Assembly: GCA_964023205.1 (NCBI GenBank) | Contig: OZ026842.1 | Span: 12,626,716 to 12,690,715 of the forward strand | Direction of reading: 5' to 3' | From: Lutraria lutraria | Lineage: Eukaryota; Mollusca; Bivalvia; Venerida; Mactridae | Length of the DNA: 64,000 nucleotides | Position numbers and translations under genes: made by a program | Shown here: positions 46,518 to 57,400 of the stretch, piece after piece | Numbering within the stretch: the stretch's first letter is position 1 | How the letters are laid out: every line of letters begins with the position of its first letter | Notes under the pieces: generated by a model | Database searches by the model: none | What the model was told of the DNA's origin: nothing | What the model saw: only the letters and a program-made list of their open reading frames with translations

Positions 46518-48381
46518 ATGGGGATATGAAAGTTCAGCAATACTTGAAAAGGTCCACTGTGAATTTCTAAGGAAAATATTACATTTAAGAACAAGATGTG
46601 TTTCAAAAACACAATGCCCCCTCCGGGTGCCCATTAACTTGAAAATGCACAGATCCTGTAGAGATTGTCATGATGAACCAAGATATGAAGTTTGATGAAT
46701 GTAGGCGGTAGCCTTTTGATTTAATAGGCAAGGTTAAAGTTTGGTACAGACAAAAAAAGGGTCATAAATCAGCTAAAAATAATCGAATCATAAAACCCTG
46801 ACAATATGTTAAAGGGAAACTTGGTGACAATAGCTCTATCAAAGTTTGGTAAAAATCCCTTGAGAAATTTAGGAGGAGTTGTGCACAGAAGAGTATTTCT
46901 CTATTACAAATGCACAAAATAAACAAAGGGCCATAAATCTGCCCAAAACAATCCAATCACAAAACCTGGAACATATGTGCTGGGTTTCTTGAAGAAAATG
47001 AGTCTGTGAACGTTTCATCAAATTCCTTTGAGAAATGTAGGAGGAGTATCATAGAAGAAAATTAGGACACAAAATAAACTAAGGGTCATAAATCTTCCAA
47101 AAATGATCGAATCACAAAAGCTGCAAAATATGTGCTGGGGAAATTGGTGACAAAATCCCTTGAGAGATGTAGAAGTAAATGCAAACAAAACTGTAATATT
47201 ACATATGCACAAAATAAAACAAAGGGCCATAATTCTGTCAAAAATTATCAAATCATAAAACCTTTATAACATACATTGGGTATCTTGATAACAATAGTTC
47301 CATGAAAGTTTTATCAAAATCCCTTGAGAAAAGAAGGAAACAAGAGTATTTCGCTATTACAATCGCACAAAATAAACAAAGGGCCAAAATTCCGTAAAAA
47401 ATTATCAAATCATAAAACCCGGAATATATAAGCTTCGTCAAAATCCCATGAGGAGTAGTATCCTAAAAGAAATGTAGGATTTTTTAAAACACAATGACCC
47501 TGTGACCTTGACCTACTGACCCGAAAATGCACAGGTCCTGTAGAGTTTGTCAAGAGGAACCACATACATGTATGAAGCTTGAAGAATGTAGGTACAAGGG
47601 TTTTGATTTTATAGGCAAGGTTAAAGTTTGGTACAAACAGACAAATAGACAGACAAACAGAGAGACCAAAAACAATATGCCCCCGATCTATTGATAAGGG
47701 GGCATAAATAGTAACCCATTATACATGTTGTACGGGGAAACTGGCAGATACCCTATTGACATTATGATAAAAAGTAGGATGATTGGTTACTGGAACAGGC
47801 TTATAACTGGAAATCAAAACAAAATTTCTAATAAACTATATCAACATGAGAAACATAAACTTTGAATCAAAATGGATACTTAAAATTAAAGATATATTAA
47901 ATAAAGTAGGCAGATAATTATGATTTATGGCTCAAGCAGGATAATTTACTGAGTACTTATATAAAAAAGTAATTAAACAAACTTTAATATATCAAGATTT
48001 ACAAAACTGGCCTTGAACTCTACGTAACTCCAACAAGGGGAACAATTATTCTGTATCTAATGATTCAATTCAGCTCGAAAAATATTTACTTGTACTTAAT
48101 AAACAAAAACACACAAATCGTTCAAAGTTCACGATGGGTAATCACTATATTTCCCTGTTGAAATAGACCGATGGAGTGGTCAAGAAATAAATGAATGAAA
48201 ATGTTTATTGTGTGGTTCAGGCGACATAGAAGATGAATTCCATCATCTCATGAAATGCTCCTTTTTTGATAACGAACGAAAAAAGTATATCAAAAGATGT
48301 TTTAATAACAGACCAAATTCATTGAAATTCAAGGAAATATTGACTAGTTCTTCTATTTTTGAGCTTAAGAAAAACTTGTAA
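46518..48381 (+). pseudogene. LINE ORF2 3' part, split by an 1.1-kb repeat
   Basis: The plus-strand frame WGYESSAILEKVHCEFLRKI LHLR (46518-46590) is followed, after a repeat at 46591-47706, by NSNPLYMLYGETGRYPIDIM, IKSRMIGYWNRLITGNQNKI and SNKLYQH. After a frameshift come FESKWILKIKDILNKVGR, several stops, YKKVIKQTLIYQDLQNWP, NDSIQLEKYLLVLNK and the zinc-knuckle tail ending at 48379-48381. This is the normal order of the region downstream of the RT core in mollusc LINEs. The tail from 48105 on is duplicated as the start of block A (39359-39628), where the body is missing. The coding part is dead through at least six disruptions. Confidence 0.85.
46591..47706. repeat. 'acaatgccccc' dispersed repeat inserted in the LINE
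   Basis: It starts ACAAGATGTGTTTCAAAAAC then ACAATGCCCCCTCCGG and ends CAATATGCCCCCGATC, TATTGATAAGGGGGCATAAA, a small hairpin. Inside are repeated units of about 110-130 bp with CACAAAATAAACAAAGGGCC, AATCATAAAACC and ATCCCTTGAGAAATGTAG. The ORFs on the minus strand (46762-47441) are translations of these units and not genes. Confidence 0.75.
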
Positions 48382-50534
48382 ATTTATATCAATTCTTATA
48401 CAAACAATTAAATAGTGTTCAATAAATTAAGGACATTGCTTGGCTGAACAACCCACACAATAGTATCATCAATATTTTAGTGTTTGTCAAGTGATTGTTG
48501 ACACATAAATTATGCATATCAAATGTATCACTTTATGCTAAAAAATCCCTACCTTAGTTTGAATAATATTCCAAGTAACACATTGTGATCCGAATCATCT
48601 AATTTTCATTTCAGGTTTCAACTCGTGTTAGTAATATAAGGTCAATACACATTAGGTCCCATGCCCAAGCTTATTGTTTACAAACATGATCCCTCCATGC
48701 TTTTCATGATCTATATAACCTAACTACTCCATACCTATACTGGTTGGCGAGTTGTGTCCATGAACTAGCAGCAACCATGATTTGTTTACTATACAGCTTT
48801 TAATTATTCCAAATTGTTGTCTATTTATTTTTCATTATCATGATGGCTAAAATGTATTTCAGGTAAACCATTAAAGTTAAAATCTGTTGTTTAACAAAAT
48901 CATGACCCACTCTTTATTTATAAATTTAAACTCTTTTCAAACCACATGATGGCAATTTATCTACTCTTTATTTAAAACGTATAACATACAATTCAATAAA
49001 TAATGATTATCATTAATCTTGGTTTAGAATGTGAAATCATCTGGATGGTTCAAAATATATAGATTGCTAAATAATGAATCATGGATACTACTTGTTTTAA
49101 TCAATCAAATAGTGCTAATTCATTACCCCTTTGGCGCCTCATACGGTCAAACTGTATGACGTCATAACGAAATTTTTACATCATTGCACACAGAAGGTGC
49201 TTAACTTTATAATGTCTTAAGCAATTTTCAAATGATTTCTTACATGATTAATCAAAGTACTGAAAGTACTGTCAGAAGGTGATTTTTTCATATGAAGCAT
49301 AAAAGAGAAAAATGTACCCATATGGTTCGTACCCATGCAAAATATTTTAACATTTACACTAACGGACTGACTTTTCATTTATACATTGTTATATACCTGT
49401 AGACTCTATGTGCTTGACATTGAAGAAAGGCATAGATTCACTAGTTTCTTAACAATAGCAAGAACTGTCCGAAGACAGCGTGCTCGACATTCATAAGTCT
49501 TCAGTGTAACAAATGCTTGATAGAGGAGAAGTGAAAAAGGGGCATAATTCTAAATACTGTTAACACGGTTATGCCACATGTCCTACAGATGTGCCTTGTC
49601 CCCATAAGGAAGTATTCAATGTTTGATTTGAATATCTTTGAAAGTCTTCCAAGATATTGTACAAGGCTACTACTCCCCAACTAGTAGCCTATTTCAAAAT
49701 GACATCAAACAGTTTGTTAGTTATTAGGGCATTTATCCCCCCTTTCCTCTCCTTCAAGCAATGACTATAAATACCATGTCATGTGTAAAGCATTGTTTAA
49801 CTTTATTATACATTGTATTCTCTTATGTTGCTGTAACATGTAACTAGAGTTAATAAAAGTGTTGTAGTTCTGTGCTGTTACAGAAGATGTAATAATAACA
49901 AAAACAAAATCAATGAGATAAAGATTATTCCAATGTACAGTCCTATATTAAAGTTAATCATTAATATAGTCACTAAGTCTTAAACAAGATGCTGCGTTCA
50001 ATAAACGCATACAAAGTATGCCCCTGGTGGCATGCTTGTCAAGAAATAGCACATTTGAACAAGGTCAAGGTCAAAGTGAGAATGGTTGATATGGGTGGAT
50101 TGAGAATGGTCATAGGTAGCAACTGTATAAGTTTTCAAGTGTTCTAGTGAGTAAGTGGTGCTAAATGAAGCAGTAAAATCTACTTAACCTCGAACGGACG
50201 GATGGACAGACAGACAGATGTACAGGACAATCACTATCATGCCTCCCGCGTCATACATGCTGGGGGCATAAAAAGCAAAATCCATTCAATTATACAGGGT
50301 TACAAAGACTGTAATATTTAGATTTTGTTGAATGACCCTCAAAATTATATTGTCTGTATAATGACAGTAGGTACCAATAGACCAGCAGGGCAGACTTCAA
50401 CAATTATATAACTTATTTAATTCATTATTTTATCTTCAACTTAATTCATTCAAGATATTTTCTATATACATCTGAAAAATATAGCATAGTGATTATGTTT
50501 GAAATTACAATAGATTATCAGATGTTAACTTAAG

Positions 50535-51460
50535 AAAATCAAAGTACAGAAAGTACTGTCGGAAGGTGAATTTTCCATGAAAATCAAAAAGAGAAATGTA
50601 CCCATATGGTCCGTACCCTAGCAAATATTTTTAACATTTATGCTATAATGGAATGACATTTACATATAATGTCAAGATAATGTCAAAAATGTACAAAACA
50701 ATCACATCCATGGTAGATTATTGTAAATGCATGCCTAAGTCTGTGAAGAAATTACTGACCCATTGAACGAAAGCCAAAAGAAGAACTATTTTTAAGTGCC
50801 CAGAAACTGAATATGCAAAAGAACAACACTTCGGCACACTATTTCATTTTATCCTGTTTCTACATTGTTTCTCGACCTAATAAAGCAGTAACAAGATAAA
50901 CCTGGCTTTAACCTGTCACTAGATCACGTGGTCTGCTTTATTTCGTCACTTTGTATTCCTACGCACCGTAGTCCGCTCATTATACAACAAAGTGTGCTTT
51001 TTATATTACAAAATGATACAATGATATAAAAATAAGGTGGATGTTGAAATTCTCAACGTATTCTAAGAGTTTTTATTCAAAATAGCGTGACGGTTGTATG
51101 GGACTATTCTATTGGCGCGTCATGTTACTGAATGGTTATGATGCTCTTAAAGAGAGGCATGACGTGCGTTTTTAAATCCAAATAAATAGAGTTTTGAGAC
51201 TTATTTCGGTGTAGAAACAGTTATATTGCTGAAGAAACAGGATAAATCGAATACATGGTTGGGGCTGAGATGGAGAAAGTTTATCCGGTTCGGCACGAAA
51301 GCTAAAATGGGCTCGCCAGAGGCTCGCCCATAACAGCTTTCTAAGCCTCACCGGATAAACCTTCTCCATCTCGGCACCAACCATGTATTCTCTATATCAC
51401 AAAGCCCTAACAGCAGATTTACAAAACATTTAATTAGAATATGTCATGCTCTTTACCATC
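50535..51460 (+). repeat. Family X short-form copy, split by an insertion (copy B)
   Basis: It has the same structure as 41776-42640. The insertion occupies about 50850-51394, and the family X 3' end resumes with ATCACAAAGCCCTAACAGCA. Confidence 0.8.
51249..51390. repeat. 142-bp near-perfect palindrome
   Basis: The left arm GAATACATGGTTGGGGCTGA, GATGGAGAAAGTTTATCCGG is matched in inverted orientation by CCGGATAAACCTTCTCCATC, TCGGCACCAACCATGTATTC. Inner stems AGCT...GGGC(T) and GCCCATAACAGCT continue towards the centre. In copy A (42489-42584) about 46 bp of the left arm and centre are missing. The minus-strand frame at 51172-51384 is a by-product. Confidence 0.9.
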
Positions 51461-54404
51461 ACAAATTTATTTTAAATTAGGGATGTAAATGGTTAATTGA
51501 TTAACCGTTGGTTTGTCCGATTAACCAGTTATTAAATCATTAATCGATTAACCGGGGAAAAAAATAAATTATAGAAAGAATAAAGAATAAAAAAAGTCAA
51601 TACGCGCATGTCAATAAGTTAGTTGACCAACTGTGCAAAAGATACGACAGTTGAGCAAATTAACAATTCATTGACACTGATCTTATACACACTGACACGT
51701 ATATTGTTGATTGTGTAATTAACTAATTGAGAAGCGATTTTTGGATATAGGAGTAAACTTGCTTGGACTGGGACTTCTTCAATTAAACAAAATCAGAATA
51801 ATTCCACAAAACAATAATAAAAACACCATATAGAAAGCCTGAATATCCACTACGGCACTTGATAAAAGATCAATAAAACAAAGGGCAATAACCCTGTCAA
51901 AAATAACCAAACAAAAAAAGCCTGAGAATATGTGCTACAGCACTTGATGCTGATCATTCTGTGAAAGTTTGTTAAAATCACATACAAGTTGGAGCAGAAG
52001 TTTTGAGGACAAGCATTATATGGTAAAATAAACAAAGGGCAACAACTCTGCAAAAATGACTGAATCAAAGAACCCAGACTTATTTGCTACAACACAATGA
52101 TACTGATCATTTTATGAAAGTTTGGTACAAACAGCATAAGAATTGTAGGAGTAGTTGCAATGACAGGGGCATAAAAATAGGGCAACCTGTTCCCCAACGT
52201 AACATTATATAGAAATGAAAATGAAAAAAGGTAAAAACTCAAACCCTAAAAATATTTCGATATGCATGTCTTCACATAGTTACTAATTGTCTGCAAATCC
52301 AACACAAAACAAGAGGGCCATGATGGCTCACCAGAAAATAGATCTTTAGAGAAGAACATTTTTCACTTTTTCCTATAAGAGCCTATATAAATTACGTGAC
52401 CCCGGGGCTGGCCAATTTGACCACGGGCCATCATTTGAACAAACTTGGCAGAGTTCTACTAGACAATGCTACAATGGAAATGTCTAAGCTCTAGGCATTG
52501 TAGTTTCTGACTTGATATTTTTTTCTTATATAAGCCAATATAAAATAGAGTAAACCCCCTCTGTAGAGCAACAACCTCTAAACAACGATCAGTATTTGTT
52601 TGCAGCTCCCACTGGGTGTGCTATACAGAGGTTGTACTGTAATTAAAATGACAAAGGGCAATAATTCTAATTCTGGTGGGTAAAGACAAATACCATTATA
52701 TATTTCTATACACACATCTTCATATGATAACTACTTATCTATGAAAGTTTGAAGATAATCAGACTAAAACTATAGAAAGAGTTGGGTGCACCATATTTCC
52801 AGTATTATGAAAACAACAAAAGGCAATAACTACAGTTGGAAACAGCTTACATCTGTACGTGCATCTTCATATGAAAACCGATCATCTGTGAATTTTTGAA
52901 GGCCATCCAACTATAGGAGGAGTTGCACACACAAAGTTTCCCATATGTAACATACAGAGAAAAAATGACAAAGGGCAATAACTCCAGTTGGAAGCAACAT
53001 ATACAAAAACATTCTTCAGTCACATCACATCACCAATAATCTATCAAGTTTGAAGGGAGACATAAATATTCTGGTCAGGTTCTATTAGGACTAGGAAATA
53101 AAATTTTAAAAAATAAATTAGAATAAATCAAAATAAATGAACATACCTAAGATAAGACTGGATACAATCAGGAAGGATAAGCATCTACATTGCTTGTATG
53201 AGTATTTCTTTATATGATCATGATTATATCAGGAGACTGGTCGGCTAGGTGGACCCCCGCTATGGTGAATATCAACAGCAGACTGACTATCCTGGCATGA
53301 CTGCAATACCTGTAAAGAGGGAAAAGTACCATACATGTAGTAGGTTAACAAAATATCTCAAATACATATTATTAATGAAAGGTATAAATCTGGAATACTT
53401 GATCACTGGACTTATATTTGACACCTTCCACATGTTTACAGACAGTTAAGTTAGTAATCAGTTAAGGTGAAGGGTTTGATAGCTGACCAAGAAAAGAAAT
53501 GTAATTTTTGTCGTTTAAGTTTACAAATTAGACAAAAATTGATTTCGCTTGGTTCATAATGCTCCGATTTATAGTTTTGGTTTATAGTCAACATATAATT
53601 TCATTCAGCCTTTGGCAACTACCTGCTTAAGACATGTAATTTATTTATTTATTTTCTTTTAAGTTAGGAATTGTTGTGTGTTTTGTTCATTATGAGTATA
53701 GTGCGATTTTATTAAACTGTCAAAGCTGCAAAATTATACGGTCAATGATTGCATTTATGTTTAGCTTCGGCTAGGTTCGATTACTTTCGTAAGTTATATG
53801 ATAATTGTCGTTTTACAGTTATATCAACACGTTGATTGGCACATTCCATAACAGTAGAATAAAAGAAAACTATCGACTGTGGTACGAAGCTAAAAATAAT
53901 CGCATCCAGCAACTGTGTAATTATTCAGCTTTGACAGGTAAATAAAATCGCACTATACATGTATGTTTATGCATCATTTTTAAAACAATGAGTTAATAAA
54001 TATTATATTACAAGTTTGTATGTTGTAAAAAATTATGACATTTTGGATTATTTGGATGTAATAATTATATTGATATCATGTATGTACATGTATATGATTG
54101 AAAACAATGAAAAGCAGCAGCCTGTTGGTACCCACAAGGCTTATACCAAAAAATAATTTATTATTTCTGAAATTGTCGGACTTTGTTTGTTGGTGGTAGA
54201 TGTTATAATAGCATATTGTTGTAACAGGTGTCTTAGTAACAATTGTCTTATAGCTATTGGAGGTGTGGTTGATAAGGGAAAAACATTTTTTACAGGTGCT
54301 AAATTTGTTTATTAAATTAACCTTAAATTCTATATGTATTCTTGTTCTGATTCTACAAGAAATATTGGGAGTTGTTTGTTCCTTAAGAAGAAAGTGTTAT
54401 GTAC

Positions 54405-57400
54405 AGTTAAACCTGAGAACAATGGTCATTCATGGGAGAGACAAAATGTGGACTTTATTAATAGGTAGTCTTTATTCAGAGGTCATTTTGTTCTAAATAA
54501 TCGATGTTTTTTTTTAAAGAATGACCCTTATTGACAGGGTGGCCTTTATTTTGAGGTCATGTTGTTCTAATAAGTCAATGTGCTTTTAAAAAGAATGACC
54601 CTTATTGACAGGTGACCTTTATTTGGAGGTCATTTTGTTCTAAATAGTCAATGTTCTTTTTAAAAAAATGACCCTTATTAACAGGGTGGCCTTTATTTTG
54701 AGGACATGTTGTTCTACATAGTCAATGTTCTTTTAATAAGAATGACCCTTATTGACAGGGTGGCCTTAATTTGGAGGTCGTGTTGTTCTAAATAGTCAAT
54801 GATCTTTTAAAAACAATGACCCTTATTGACAGGTGGCTTTTATTTGGAGGTCATTTTGTTCTAAATAGTAAATGTTCCTTTAAAAAGAATGACCCTTATT
54901 AACAGGGTGTCCTTTATTTTGAGGTCATGTTGATCAACATAGTCAATGTTCTTTTAAAAAGAAAGACCCTTATTGACAGGTGGCCTTTATTTTGAGGTCA
55001 TGTTGTTCTACATAGTCAATGTTCTTTTAAAAAGAATGACCCTTATTAACAGGTGGCTTTTATTTAGAGGTCATTTTGTTCTAAATAGTCAATGTTCTTT
55101 TAAAACATTGACCCTTATTAACAGGTTGCCTTTATTTGGAGGTCATGTTGTTCTAAATAGTCAATGTTCTTTTAAAAAGAATGACCCTTATTGACAGGTG
55201 GCCTATATTTGGAGGTCATGTTGTTCTAAATAGTCAATGTTCTTTTAAAACAATGACCCTTATTAACAGGTTGCCTTTATTTGGAGGTCATAATGTTCTA
55301 AATAGTGAATGTTCTTTTAAAAAGAATGACCATTACTGACAGGTGGCTTTTATTTGGAGGTAATTTTGTTCTAAATAGTCAATATTCTTTTAAATAGAAT
55401 GACCCTTATTGACAGGTGGCCTTTATTTGGAGGTCATTTTGTTATAAGTAGTCAATGTTCTTTTAAAAAGAATGACCCTTATTAACAGGGTGTCTTTTAT
55501 CTGGAGGTCATGTTGTTCTACATAGTCAATGTTCTTTTAAAAAGAATGACCCTTATTAACAGGGTGTCTTTTATTTGGAGGTCATTTTGTTCTACATAGT
55601 CAATGTTCTTTTAAAAAGAATGACCCTTATTGACAGGTGTCTTTTATTTGGAGGTCATTTTGTTCTAAATAGTCAATGTTCTTTTAAAAAGAATGACCCT
55701 TATTAACAGGGTGTCTTTTATTTGGAGGTCATTTTGTTCTAAATAGTCAATGTTCTTTTAAAAAGAATGACCCTTATTGACAGGTGTCTTTTATTTGGAG
55801 GTCATTTTGTTCTACATAGTCAATGTTCTTTTAAAAAGAATGACCCTTATTGACAGGTGTCTTTTATTTGGAGGTCATTTTGTTCTACATAGTCAATGTT
55901 CTTTTAAAAAGAATGACCCTTATTGACAGGTGTCTTTTATTTGGAGGTCATTTTGTTCTACATAGTCAATGTTCTTTTAAAAAGAATGACCCTTATTAAC
56001 AGGGTGTCTTTTATTTGGAGGTCATGTTGTTCTACATAGTCAATGTTCTTTTAAAAAGAATGACCCTTATTGACAGGTGTCTTTTATTTGGAGGTCATTT
56101 TGTTCTCAATAGTCAATGTTCTGTTAAAAAGAATGACCCTTATTGACAGGTGTCTTTTATTTGGAGGTCATTTTGTTCTAAATAGTCAATGTTCTTTTAA
56201 AAAGAATGACCCTTATTAACAGGGTGTCTTTTATTTGGAGGTCATGTTGTTCTACATAGTCAATGTTCTTTTAAAAAGAATGACCCTTATTGACAGGTGT
56301 CTTTTATTTGGAGGTCATGTTGTTCTACATAGTCAATGTTCTTCTAAAAAGAATGACCCTTATTAACAGGGTGTCTTTTATTTGGAGGTCATGTTGTTCT
56401 ACATAGTCAATGTTCTTTTAAAAAGAATGACCCTTATTGACAGGTGTCTTTTATTTGGAGGTCATGTTGTTCTAAATAGTCAATGTTCTTTTAAAAAGAA
56501 TGACGCTTATTAACAGGGTGTCTTTTATTTGGAGGTGATGTTGTTCTACATAGTCAATGTTCTTTTAAAAAGAATGACCCTTATTAACAGGGTGGCCTTT
56601 ATTTTGAGGTCATGTTGTTCTACATAGTCAATGTTCTTTTAAAAAGAATGACCCTTATTGACAGGTGTCTTTTATTTGGAGGTCATTTTGTTCTAAATAG
56701 TCAATGTTCTTTTAAAAAGAATGACCCTTATTGACAGGGTGTCTTTTATTTGGAGGTCATGTTGTTCTACATAGTCAATGTTCTTTTAAAAAGAATGACC
56801 CTTATTGACAGGTGTCTTTTATTTGGAGGTCATGTTGTTCTACATAGTCAATGTTCTTTTAAAAAGAATGACCCTTATTAACAGGGTGTCTTTTATTTGG
56901 AGGTCATTTTGTTCTAAATAGTCAATGTTCTTTTAAAAAGAATGACCCTTATTGACAGGGTGTCTTTTATTTGGAGGTCATGTTGTTCTACATAGTCAAT
57001 GTTCTTTTAAAAAGAATGACCCTTATTGACAGGGTGTCTTTTATTTGGAGGTCATGTTGTTCTACATAGTCAATGTTCTTTTAAAAAGAATGACCCTTAT
57101 TGACAGGGTGTCTTTTATTTGGAGGTCATGTTGTTCTACATAGTCTATGTTCTTTTAAAAATAATGACCCTTATTGACAGGTGTCTTTTATTTGGAGGTC
57201 ATGTTGTTCTAAATAGTCAATGTTCTTTTAAAAAGAATGACGCTTATTAACAGGGTGGCCTTTATTTTTAGGTCTTGTTGTTCTACATAGTCAATGTTCT
57301 TTTAAAAAGAATGACCCTTATTGACAGGGTGTCTTTTATTTGGAGGTCATGTTGTTCTACATAGACAATGTTCTTTTAAAAAGAATGACCCTTAATGACA

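Larger units (their letters stand above)
48105..54400 (+). repeat. Duplicated block, copy B
   Basis: It is parallel to copy A from the LINE tail through AACTTTATTATACATTGTAT, the family X copies, the palindrome-bearing insertion, the 'caagagggcc' repeat (52307) and the AAGGGTTTGATAGCTGACCA region. At about 54330 it lacks the 836-bp element of copies 0 and A. The offset to A grows from about 8,750 bp at the left edge to about 8,950 bp at 52.3 kb because of indels. Confidence 0.9.

Noticed and set aside
46762..47441. Three similar minus-strand frames resembling a small gene family
   Set aside because: They are translations of about 110-130-bp tandem units in a dispersed repeat inserted in a LINE.
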